From Rebecca billardiae RCC1528 (lineage: Eukaryota > Haptophyta): a DNA stretch of 64,000 nucleotides. The translations under genes and the position numbers were made by a program. The notes under the pieces were generated by a model. That model was not told the DNA's origin and made no database searches. It was given only the letters and a program-made list of their open reading frames with translations. Position 1 is the first letter of the stretch. Each line of letters begins with the position of its first letter. Of this stretch, positions 52,288-62,357 are shown one piece after another. The stretch spans positions 558,001 to 622,000 of the forward strand of contig OZ251233.1 of NCBI GenBank assembly GCA_965240325.2, written 5' to 3'.

Positions 52288-53594
52288 CGCTTGCCGCCGC
52301 GCCGCCTCGACTTCTTCGCGCCGCCGGAGGCCTCGGCGCGCGGCTCGGCGTCTGAGCCGCTCGCCTCGTCGCTCTCGCCCGGCGCCATCGGCGAGTCCGC
52401 CACGCTGCTGCCCGTGCGAGCCGCGCTCGAGGCCGAGGCGGCGGAGTGTGGCCCCGACACGCGGCGGCGCGCCGAGTGCGCGTCCGTGTAGCCGCTGCTG
52501 CCGCCCTTGCCGCCGCTCCCGCCCGCGGCGACGGCGGTCGGCGTGTGCGCGCCCGGGCCGAGCCCGAGGCCCTGGTACAGCGGCGACGGCGCGATGATCC
52601 GCGCGAGCCGCCGCCGCTCGCGCTCGCGCTGCGCGCGCCGGCTCAGCCGCGCGCCCGAGCCGCCCGCGCCGCCGCCCGCGCCCGCGCCGCGCCGCGCGTC
52701 CGCGCGCGGCGTGCGCTCGGCCCCGTCGGCGTCGTCTGCGTCGTCGGCGCCCCCCTCCGCGACGCCCTCGAGCTCGCCGTCCAGCCCGGCCCCCGCCGAG
52801 CCCAGACCCGTCGACGCGGACGAGCCCGCGCGCTGCAGTCTCGGCTTGCGCCCCGGGGTGGGCGAGCCCGAGTCCGAGGCCGAGTCGTCCGCGCCCTCGG
52901 GCGCGCCGCCGTCGGCGTCGGCGGCGCGCTTGCGCTGCCGCGCGGCCGCGGCCGCCGCCGCCTCGCGCGCCGTGCTGCTCGGCGCGCGCACGCCGAGCAG
53001 CAGCTCGCGCGCGCCCTCGACCTTGGGGAGCACGTCCGAGATCAGGGCCGCCTCCTCGCCGCCCGCGAGCAGCTCGCTGCGCACGCGGCGGAGCAGGGCG
53101 ATCTGCTGGTCGATGCTGTGCAGCCCGGCGGCGAGGGGCGACTTGTCGTCTCCCTCGCCCTCGGCGCTCCCGGCCTCCCCGCTGCCCTCGAACTCGCTGT
53201 CCGAGCCGCGCTCGACGCTGAGCGACGGCGCGCCGCGGCTGCGCGAGGACCGGGGCGCCCGGCGGCCCGGGCTGCGGTGGCGCTGGCGGTCGACGTCGTC
53301 CTCCTCGTCGTCGAGGGCGGTGCTCGCCGAGCGCCGCGGCCGCCGCGTCGTCGAGCGCCCGCTCGGCATCCGCTGCGCGCGCTGCCGCTGCTGCCGGCGC
53401 ATCGCCTCGAGCGCCTCTGCGATCGTCTGCTTGCGCACGTGCTCCTGCTTCTGGTGGAAGCGGCCGGTGTACGACTCGCCGGGCGAGCTCATCAGCTGCG
53501 CCACCGAGACCGGGACGGGCGAGGCGCGCATGGGCGTCGGGCTCGCCCGCCCGTTCGCGGTCGCGCCACCCCCGGCGCTCGGGAGCCGGAGCAT
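48428..53594 (-). CDS. Formin (FH1-FH2 actin nucleator), three exons
   Basis: Exons inferred: 51651-53594, 50537-51397, 48428-50389 (1,588 residues), both introns phase 0 with GTGCGC donors. The N-terminal ~600 residues are charged low complexity with a helical stretch (SIDQQIALLRRVRSELL). FH1 at about 51680-52015 is polyproline with Gly breaks, the profilin-actin binding site. Splicing intron 1 creates RLKAIHWRKIP, the canonical FH2 opening. FH2 continues through SLLDLRRANNVGIALAQL, LRLLIRWFLAVGNCLNAGT and ELYVLPSTADIKASG. It is then split by about 290 residues before ARELAGLGAAHEKMLKQLDG and ASYFGVD, its C-terminal part. The tail is basic then low complexity. Formins nucleate and elongate unbranched actin filaments. 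No GTPase-binding, C2 or PTEN-like N-terminal domain is seen. Intron 2 (147 bases) is in frame, so its removal is a prediction. Confidence 0.88.
51398..51650 (-). other. Formin intron 1 with TCTG microsatellite
   Basis: It has donor GTGCGCCGCT after AAG and acceptor CCTCCAG before GCGATCCACTGG. Most of it is a (TCTG)n/(GGCT)n-type simple repeat on the minus strand (51478-51555), forming an unusually long pyrimidine-rich tract. Excision restores the conserved LKAIHW motif in frame. Confidence 0.8.
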
Positions 53595-54659
53595 GGCTGC
53601 TGCGCGAGCGGCACCCTTGCGTGACTTGGCGTGACCACTCTCCCCGCTTGAAAAGTCGCTGCTGCTTGAACTCTCAACTCTGCTAAGTAGTTCTTCAGAT
53701 TCGTCAAACCGGACGAGTCAGGTTGTCCCGCGCGAGCGCGGTCTCGCCGGCGCTCGGGCCGCTTCCACCCGGGCGATGGTGACGATCTGTCTCGCGCGAC
53801 AGCCTGCTAGGTGAGAATCCCCGCTTGACGCATGTGCGACCTTGCCAGCAGTCGCTCGGACGACCGCGCGCTCGCATACTGATGTGAGGCACGACGGTGG
53901 CCGGCATGGCAGCGTGCTCGGAACTCTTTTGCGCAGCCAACCATTACCCTGCAGTGGCTGTGGCTGTAGGTGGGCTCAGAATGGCGGAGGCTCCTGTGAG
54001 ATCCTTTCTCGAGCCTTTCTCACGACCCCGTCTGCCGCCTCTGCGAGCGAGTCGAGCCGAACTGACCATCGTCGCAACCGCTTTGGGCCGCGCGCGTGTG
54101 CTGCGAGCAGTCCTGTCGGGCCGGACCACGCAGTCCGGTCCTACGTAGCGAAGCCTGATGCCCCAATTGTCACTTGTAATGTGGGCCTGTGGATGGTACT
54201 CCGAGTGCAAACCGCTTCGGGGCGCTCCTTCATCGCCAGCGCCTACTCAGCAGCAGCAGCCTACTGCTACGGGGGCGTGGGCACGGGAGACGCGGACTCG
54301 GCGCCGCGGTCGGTCCGTATTCAGCCGTACTGGCTTTAGGCTTACCCGCTTACTCTTCCTCCGCCGCGGTGCGGTGCGGCCCAACGGCAGACCGTCAGGA
54401 GAGCCGCGCGGGCGCTACTGAGTCACTCATAGTCATAACTAATAGGCGGAGACCGCAGTGACGACTGTAGTCGCGTTTCTGAGACTGTTGAGTGTTGTCT
54501 GTTGAGATCATAGTCATGAGTGATGACGAATCGTGTTGACCGATTGACGACATCATGATCATAGTAGACATATAGTTGAGTCGTCCGAGTCACCGAGACG
54601 CAATATAAAGTCCCGCCTCCCGGGCCCGCCGTCCGGCCGCGAGACCAGATTCGTCAACT
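53595..54659. other. Intergenic between formin start and the next gene's end
   Basis: About 1.06 kb of moderate GC with only short overlapping ORFs. The right part (54430-54600) is AT-rich with repeated ATCATAGTCATGA-like words and could hold the 3' end of the neighbouring minus-strand gene. Nothing else is recognised. Confidence 0.4.
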
Positions 54660-55878
54660 TCAAGCCCCGCCGGTAGAGGAGTCGTCTGGCGCTCCGGCGC
54701 CGCCGTCCAGGCCTTGCGTGAGGAGCGCCTTCACGCTCAGGTTGGGCCGCGAGGACGCCGACTTGAGCTTGCCGAACGAGCGCTCCGCCCCGCCAAGCGG
54801 CGGCGGCACGGCGACCGGCTGCGCGCCGCCCTCCGCGGCCGCGGCTGTCTCGTCCGTCAGCTGCGCGCCCGCAGGCGCGGCCGCGGCGGCGTCCACCGCG
54901 CGCACGTGGCCGCCGGTCGCGTCGGCCGGGGGCGCGCCGCCCGCGCTCGCGGCACCGGCCCCCGCGCCAAGCTCCCTGGATGCGCGCCGCAGCTCGGCCA
55001 CGCTGATGGGAATCTTGGGCCGAGTCGGCGCGCGCGAGAGCGCGGCTGGGCGGGGCGGGGCGAGCTCGCTGTCCGCCGCCGCGGCGGGCGCGGCGTGCGC
55101 GCCCATCGGCTGCGCCCCCGCCTCGCCCTCCGCGGCCGCGGTGGCATCGGCCGCGTCAGCCTGCGCCGCGGGCGCCCCGGCGGCGGCGGCGCTTGGCGGC
55201 GCGGGCGCTCCCGCGTCCGCGCCGCCATCGGCCGCGCGTGCTTGCTGGGTGTCGGTGCGCGCGCCGTCGTCGTCGGCGCCGTCTGCGCGCGCACCGGCCG
55301 TCAGCAGCGCGCGCGCGGCCTCGGCGTGCGCTGGGGCGGCGGCGGCGGCGGTGGCGGCCGGCGGCGGCGGTGCGTCAGACACCAAAGGCCGCTCCGCCGC
55401 CGAAGGCGACTGCGCACGCGCCGTGCCCGCCACGGCCGCGGCCGTGGGCGGCGGCGGCGCGCCGGCGGGCGGCGGGGCGGCAGCCAGCTGAGGCGCAGCG
55501 TCGGCGGACGGTGGCGCCGCCGCCGCGTCGGCGGCGGCCACTGCTGGCGCGGCGGCGGCGGCGGCGGGCGGCGGCGGCGGGCTCGGCTGTGCGGCGTGGG
55601 CGGCGGCGGGCGCTGGCGTGGGCCGCGCGGCCGGCGCGGGCGCCTCAGCGGCAGCACCGCCCGCGGGCGGCGCCGCCGGCTGCGGCGCCGCAGGCTGCAG
55701 CGGCGCGCCCCAGGCCGCGCCCTCCGCCGCACTCGGGGCGGCGGCGGCGGCGGCGTGTGAGGCGGCGGCGGCGGCGATGGCTGCGGCGGCGGCGGGCGCG
55801 AGCATGTCGGCCGCGAAGCTGACGCTACGCGCCGAGCGCTCGGAGCGTGCGAAGCTGCTGCTCACATTGTCACCACCA

Positions 55879-55921
<43 letters not shown>

Positions 55922-58900
55922 CGCCCTTGCTCAGTCGGCGTGCGGCGCCGCCCTCGGCCGAGCCCGCCCGAGCCACGGGGCCGTGGGCGGCGGGCGGGGC
56001 GGCCGCGCCCGCGCCGCGCAGCGCCGACGGTAGCAGCGGCCCCGATGCCGCCGCGCGCGCCACCGGCGGCAGCGGCTGCGTCTGCCACGGTCGCTGCGGC
56101 GCGGCGCGGCGGTCGCTCAGCCGCGCGGCGGCGGCAGCGCCCGCGCCGGCGGGCGGCAGCGGCGTGCGCGCCAGATACGGGTTGTCACGCGCGCCGGAGA
56201 CGGCGGCGCTCTGCCGGCGGGGCGCGGGGCGCGGCGCCGCGCCGCCGCCGCGCTCGCCGCCCACCTCCACCACGATCGGCCCGTACTGCCGCAGCTGCGG
56301 CGGCGGCGCCGCCGCCGCCGCGGCCTGGCGGCGCGCGCGCGGTGCCGAGCGCGAGCGCGGCACGGGCGCCGAGCGAGGCTGCGCGCGCGCGCGCACGCCG
56401 TACGCGGCGTGCGCGCGTGGCGGCGGCGGCGGCGGCGGCGTGGCGCGCGGCGGCGGGCGCGCGCGCGAGCGCGGCTGCGAGGCCGCGCGGTGCGCGCCGC
56501 GCTCGCGCGCCGAGCGCGCGAGCGCCTCTGCGCGCGCGCCGCCGGCCCGCGGCGGCGCGCGGCCGGCGGTGCCGGCGCCGCGGCCGCGCGGCGCCGCCGC
56601 CGCCGCGCTGCCGGCGGCGCGTCCGCGCGGCATCGGCCGCGGGGGCACGGAGGCGGCGCGCGCGCGCGCGCGCGCCGCGGCGGCCGCGTGCTCCATGCCC
56701 GAGCGCGCCGCGCCGGGCGCGCGCGGCGGCGCGCGCGCGCGCGCGCTCGGCCGCGGCTGCGAGGCGGCGCGGCCGCCGCCCGCCGCGCGCCGCTCGGCCG
56801 CGCGCGCGCGCGCGCCGCCCGGCGGCCGCGCGCGCGGCGGCGCCTGCGCGCGCGCGCGCTCGGCCAGCGCCGCGAGCCTCGCGAGGTCCATCGGGTGCTC
56901 GCGCCCCGTCGCGCCGCGCACGCGCAGCACGCTCGCGGACTCGGCGAGCCCACGCGCCTCCGCCGGCGCGCGCCTGCTCCAGTGCGTGCGCGCGGCCGCG
57001 CCGCCGCCCGCGCCGCCGTCCGCGCGCCGAGCGGCGGAGGCGGCGCGCGCGGCCGCGCCCGCCGCGGGGCGGCGCGGCGCCGAGGCGAGGCGGCGCGCGG
57101 CGGTGGACGCGGGGCCGCCGCCGCTCGCGCCGCCGCCGCCCCTCGGCGGCTGCCCCGGCGGCGCCGCCTTGGCGCTCCCCGCGGCGGCGGCAGCGCGCGC
57201 GGGCGGCCGCCGCCGTGGCACACTCGTCGAGCGAGCGCGCTCGGCGGCGGCGGGCGACTTGGCGGCGGCGCCGCCGGCGCGGCCGCCGGCGGCGGCCGCC
57301 GCCGCCGACGCCGCCGCCGCGCCGGCGTGCGGCTTCGCGTCCCACGGCCTTGGCGAGCCGGCCGCGCCGCCGCCGCCCGCACGCCGCACCGGCGGCAGCG
57401 CGCTCGGCGTCGCGCCGCTCGGCCTGCGCCCAAAACCGCCGTCCCTCAGCCTGGCTGCGGTGCGCTCGCGCGCGCCCGCGCGCGCCTCGCGCGTGCGCGT
57501 CACGTAGATGGTGGCGCGCTGGCGCATCTGCGCGCGCGGGCTGAGGATGGCGGCGGGGCCGTCGCGCAGCAGCAGCGCGTCGAGCTGCGCGCGCGGCAGC
57601 CGCGGCGCCGCGGCGGCGAGCTGCCGCGAGAGCGCCTCCGCGCGCGCCGACTCGGCGGCAGCGAGGCCGTCGGCCGTTGCGCCGAGCGCGCCCGCGCCGC
57701 CGCCGCCCGCGCCGCCGCCGCCCGCGCCGCCGCCGCGCGGCGCGGCCGAGAGCGCGCCGCTCGCGCCGAGCCGGCCGTCGCGCGCCGCGCCCACGCCCGC
57801 CGCGCCGCCGCCGCCCCCGCCCCGCCTCGCGACCGTGCCGTCGCTCGGCGCGCGCGCCGCCATCCTCATCAGTGTGCGCGGCGTGCGCGGCTGCAGCGAG
57901 AAGTCCGCGCGCAGCTCGTCCATCAGGCCCTGCAGCTCGGGCATCAGCGGGTACGGCGGCGGCTGGGCTGCGGCGGCGGGGTACGGCGGAGGGGAGGGCG
58001 CGCCCTCCGGGGCGGGCGGCGGCGGGTGGCGCGGGGGCGGCGGCGAGGCGCGAGCAGCCGCGGCCGCGCCGGCCGCGCTCGGCGCCACTCGGATGGGCGG
58101 CTGCGCGGCGGCCGCTGGCTGGCGCGGCCGGGCGGCCATGCTGACGGCGGCGTGCGGGGCGCGGGCGTCTTGAGGCGCCACCGCCGCCCCGCCCCCTCCG
58201 CCGCCGCCTGCCGCCAGCTGCTGCAGCTCTGCCCGCGTGGCCTCCTCCTCCGCCGCCAGCTGTGCTTCCAGACGGCTCAGCTCGGCCTGCGCGGCCGCCC
58301 CGCCCCCTCCGCCGCCGCCTGCCGCCAGCTGCTGCAGCTCTGCCCGCGTGGCCTCCTCCTCCGCCGCCAGCTGTGCCTCCAGACGGCTCAGCTCGGCCTG
58401 CGCGGCCGCCCCGTCGGAAGCCATCAGGGAGGCGAGCGAGGCGAGGCGCGCCGCCATCGCCGCGTCGGCGTCCGCGCCGGCCGCGTCCGCGCCGCCGCCG
58501 CCGCCTGCGCTGCCGCCCGCGCGCTCAGCCACAGGGCTGCCGCCGTGCGCGCGCGCGTCCGCACCGCCCTCGTCCTCACGGCCGGTCAGCGCGCCGGGCT
58601 CGGCGGCGGCCGGCGGCGGAGCGGGGCTCGGCGAGTCGGCACCCGCAGCCGCCGGCACAGCCGTCGGCGCGACGGAGGCGCCCTCGGCAGACGTCGGCCC
58701 CTCCCCGCCCTCGTCCACGCGCGCCTCCGACGCGACAGCCGCACCCGCCAGCTCGGCCGCGGCGGCATCCGCCACGCCAGGCTCGGAGTGCCGCGCGGCG
58801 GCCGAGGGGACGGCTGCGGCCGGCGCGGCGGCTGCGCTCGGGGGCGCGGCCGGCGGAGGGAGCGCCACCGGGGCACGTGCCGCCGGGGCATGCGCACCCG

Positions 58901-60941
58901 AGCGCGTCTCCGCTCCAGCCGCCGCCGCTGCGGCCGCCGTGTCGTCCGCCTCCCCCGCCGCCCCACCGCCGCCGCCCCTGCCACCGCCGCCGCCACCCTC
59001 TGAGCGCGCGGGCAGCTCCGGCGGGGCGGCGGGCCAAGCGGCAGGCGCGGCGGCGGCTGGGTGCAAAGGAGCCGGGGTGGAAGGCTCGGCCGCGACGGCA
59101 GGCGGCGCGAGCACGCCTGCCACGCCCTCGGCGTGTGCACCGCCCGCCGCCACCGCCGCCTCCGCCTCCGTGGCCGCATCCGCCGCGGGCACCGGAGGCG
59201 GCGGTGGCGGCGTCTGCGCGCCCGCCTCTGGCGCCGCCGGCGCGTGCGGCGGGGAGGACACGGCCGCGCCGCGCTCGGGCGGCGTGCTGCCACTTCCGGC
59301 CGTCGGCTCCGTCGGCGCCGGCCGCGGCGACTCGCTGCCCGCAGCGCGGCCGTTCTCCGCCGCCACCTCTGCTCCCGCGCGCGGCGCCTCCGCGCCTGCG
59401 CGCCGCTGCTGCGGCGGCGGCACCGCCGCAGCAGCCGAGAGCGCCTCTGCACCCGGCGCGCCAGGCTCGGGCTTGGCCTCCTCGGCGTCCGTCGGCACCG
59501 CGGGCTGCGGAGCCGCCTGCTTGCCCGCCTCGCCCACGCCCGCCTCGCGCGCGGCGTCGGCGCGCGGCGAGCCGGCGGCCGGGGTCGAGCGCCCACTGTG
59601 GCCAGCGCCGCCCAGCGCAGGCCTGGCGGGCGGTGCGGCCGGCACGGCGGCCACGGGAGCCGCGGCGGGCACGGCAGGGGCAGGCCCGCCGAGCGTGCGC
59701 GGCGGCGCGCCCAGAGCCTTGCTGCGCGCCGCGGCGCCCGCTGGGACGCTGCCACCGCCGCCCGCCCCGCCGCTCAGGAGGCGGAGGCTGGGCGCGCGCG
59801 CGGCGCGGTCCGACACGTGCTTGGTCGGAGGCAGCGGCGGCGACGGCCCCGGCTGCTGCTGCTGCGCCGCCGCCGGCGCTGGCGCTGGCGAGTACTCAGG
59901 TAGCTGCGCGAGCGGCGAGCCGACCGCCCCGGCCGAGCGCGCCGCCGCCGCCATGTGCGGCAGCGCGCCGTCCGCCGCCGCGCCGGCCGCGTGCTCGTGC
60001 GGCGCGGAGGGCGAGGCCACGCCGCCCCTCTGCCGAAGCAGCGCCGGGCTGAGTCCTGGCAGCGCCAGTCCGGAGCTGCGCCGGTCGGCCAGCCGCGCGC
60101 CGCGCGAGAAGGAGCCGTCGGCGCTGCCGCCCACGCCGCCCGCCTCCGCGCGGCTGCTCGGCGCGCCGTCGGCACGCAGCAGCGGCGAGGGCTTGGGCGT
60201 CGCGCTCAGCTGCGGGAACACGAGCAAGCTGCCCGGCGCGGGCTGGCCGAGCGCGCGCGCGCCCGCGGGGGCGCGCGACGCGCCGAGGTCGGCGTCGTCG
60301 TCGTCGTCGGCGTCAGCGAGCGAGCCCGAGCGCTTCACGCGCACCATCTCCGCGTTGATCGACTCGACCGCCGCCACCTTCACCAGGCTGATCAGCCGCT
60401 CGTGCGCCGCCCTGTGCGCGCCGACCACCTTGGCGCGGTCGCCCGTGGTCAGCGCCTTGCCCTCGTGGTTGGAGCGGTGCACGTGGTCGACGAGCGCGCG
60501 GAGGGTGGCGTCCGACGCCTTCTGCGTCGCGGGGAGGTGCACGCGCGACCACTCCTCCGCCGGCACGGCGTGCGCCTCCGTGCGCGCCGGCAGGCAGACG
60601 ACCGCGCGGCCGAGGCACACGAGCTGCTCGTGCACGTCCGGCCAGGTGCGGCGCAGCTCGCCCGGCCGCAGGCCCGCGGCCCGCTCGGCCTGCTTGAGCT
60701 GAGCCATCTCGTCCCCCGGCTGCAGGCTGCGTCCGAGCCACCCCTGCGAGAGCCGACTCACGTACGCGGTCGAGCACTCGCCCAGCTCGCGCAGCGCGGC
60801 CGCAATCTCGCCGGGCGTGGGCGGCGACTCCTCGAGAATCTTGGGCTTCCGGCGGCGCGGCACCGGCGGGGGCGATGAGGACGCCTCGGCGCGCGGCGAC
60901 GCGCCGGCGGCCTCGCCCGCACGCGCCGCGTCGGACGGCAT
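54660..60941 (-). CDS. 2,093-residue low-complexity protein of unknown function
   Basis: One uninterrupted frame starts MPSDAARAGEAAGASPRAEA and stops at 54660. The first ~210 residues have normal composition and look folded and mostly helical (ALRELGECSTAYVSRLSQGW, LRRTWPDVHEQLVCLGRAVV, AHRAAHERLISLVKVAAVES). The rest is Ala/Pro/Gly/Arg-rich and probably disordered. A 37-residue helical unit (LEAQLAAEEEATRAELQQLA) is duplicated in the middle, and a highly basic Arg/Ala region spans roughly 56150-57500. The end has a short conserved-looking motif (SFGKLKSASSRPNLSVKALL). No family is recognised. Long antisense frames overlap it but lack the folded N-terminal signature. Unpredicted in-frame introns are possible in the low-complexity part. 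A scaffold role would be a guess. Confidence 0.6.
58209..58430 (-). repeat. 111-bp in-frame tandem duplication
   Basis: Units start at 58209 and 58320 and are nearly identical (GCTTCC against GCCTCC is one difference). Each encodes a 37-residue coiled-coil unit plus a Gly run. Confidence 0.9.
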
Positions 60942-61659
60942 CTCCGCTGGCCGTTAAATGTGACGCCACCGAGCCATCTCCGCCATTGGTAGGCTGCGAT
61001 AAGCTTTGGCGATGACACGGCAAGCGGGCGGATGCTGAAACGCGCGATGACGAGGCATCATCATTTCTCTTTTATCCGAAATGAAATGTTTTGGCCGTAT
61101 CCTCTGGGCTTCTTGGCGAGCAACAGCAGCAGTGTTTCTGGTCGCGGACTGGAGAGTCCGCGGTCGTGACAGAAATCAGAATGCGAGCCCAGCGTCATAC
61201 CACGGATCGTGCTGCTGCCTCGGCGACCCTGCTGACCGCCCGCGCCGAGCAGCACTCGGGCAGGCGTGGCGCCGCTGCACACTGACACTGGGCGTACCTG
61301 ACGCCTGTCAATAATGCGACGAAGTCGCCGCCAAGTCACTTGCAGTCCCGGATCACAGACACAGTCAGCTCAGCACGGCAATGACGGGAGCGGTAAGAAG
61401 TCCGACATCTGTGATGAGCGGGAGCGCGCTGACCTCGGCTGCGCCTCTGCCACGAGGACAGCGGGCCGCGCAGCGTGTCGCTGCCCGGTGCAGCCACCCT
61501 GCGAGCGGCAGCTTCACGCCGCCTGCGGCGCGAGCAGTGGCGGCCGCGCAGTGGCCTCGGTGGGCAGCGCGCCACGCCGCCGGCGCCAGCGCGAGGACAT
61601 ACGGCCGCCTCGAGGCGCACGCCGACACGGACGGGCGTGCGCGGCGGGGACTCGTGCGT
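60942..61659. other. Intergenic, no clear gene
   Basis: It comprises the 5' flank of the 2,093-residue gene and the 3' flank of the EF-hand gene. A short perfect hairpin GCGGACT-GGAG-AGTCCGC lies at 61144-61161. No other feature is recognised. Confidence 0.4.
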
Positions 61660-62088
61660 CTACGTGCCGCCGCCCCCCGCGGTGCCCGCTGCGCCCGCGG
61701 TCGCGTCGGTCGCGCCCGCGGCCGTTGTGCTCCTGCCATCGTCCCAGTCCCTCCACGCCTCGCCTTGGATCATCGCCTTGAGCTCGTCGACGATCTCTTC
61801 GTCGCTGTACTTGTTCTCCGAGTTGTTGCGCACGTTGGCCCAGAACTCGATCCACTCGGCGTGCGTGATCGCCTTGTTCGCGTCGTCGTCCACCTCGTTG
61901 AACATGGCGCGCGCGGACATCTTGCCAAATTTGCCCAGCTTCCCGCCCGACCAAAACTTCTCGGCCTCCGAGAGCTCGACCTTGTCGTCCTTGTTGGTGT
62001 CCATCTTGGTGAACAGCGCGTTCACCTGCTCGAGCACCTCCGGGGGCAAATCTGTACTCTTCGCCATCTTCGTGCTCATACAACCCAT
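61660..62088 (-). CDS. Small EF-hand calcium-binding protein, possibly myristoylated and palmitoylated
   Basis: The single exon encodes 142 residues. The start MGCMSTK fits an N-myristoylation signal (Gly2, small residue at position 6) with Cys3 available for palmitoylation, as in membrane-tethered calcium sensors. A first EF-hand loop DTNKDDKVELSE (about residues 30-41) has Asp/Asn/Asp and a terminal Glu. A second, DDDANKAITHAE (about 67-78), has acidic ligands and ends in Glu. Helices flank both (VLEQVNALFTKM, RAMFNEV, WIEFWANV). The C-terminal 25 residues are Ala/Gly/Thr-rich. It probably senses calcium at a membrane; the partner is unknown. Its start lies 269 bases from the start of the divergent TPR gene. 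Confidence 0.85.
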   Translation of the reverse strand: MGCMSTKMAKSTDLPPEVLEQVNALFTKMDTNKDDKVELSEAEKFWSGGKLGKFGKMSARAMFNEVDDDANKAITHAEWIEFWANVRNNSENKYSDEEIVDELKAMIQGEAWRDWDDGRSTTAAGATDATAGAAGTAGGGGT

Positions 62089-62357
62089 CGACGAGCGGCG
62101 AACACGGCGCGGTGGGCGAGGGGCTCACCGCTGCCCTTTCTCCGGCCCGGTAGCTCTCCAAGCAGAGCGCATTTTGCCTCTCAAGCCAGCGCGGCTGAAA
62201 CAGCGGCGTTGTCCGGATGGTGCAGCCAGAAGGAACCGGACTCTGCCGCGCTGGGCGTCGGGCGCGCGAGGTGCTGTGCGTGCGGTGCGGGCGTTGGTCG
62301 ACCCGCGCAACCGTCGCGCAACACCAGGCCGCGCGAGCAAACGCCTCGCGCCTCGGA
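62089..62357. promoter_or_regulatory. Shared divergent 5' region
   Basis: Only 269 bases separate the EF-hand start (minus) and the TPR-protein start (plus), so both promoters and leaders must lie here or overlap the genes. No TATA box is evident. CCCTTTCTCCGGCC on the plus strand near 62132 is the main pyrimidine-rich stretch. Confidence 0.4.

Noticed and set aside
58237-60702. 821-residue plus-strand frame opposite the 2,093-residue gene
   Set aside because: Its composition mirrors the minus-strand gene, it has no folded segment, and it stops and starts without flanking support. The minus frame alone has a natural-looking N-terminal domain. The choice is still only moderately secure.
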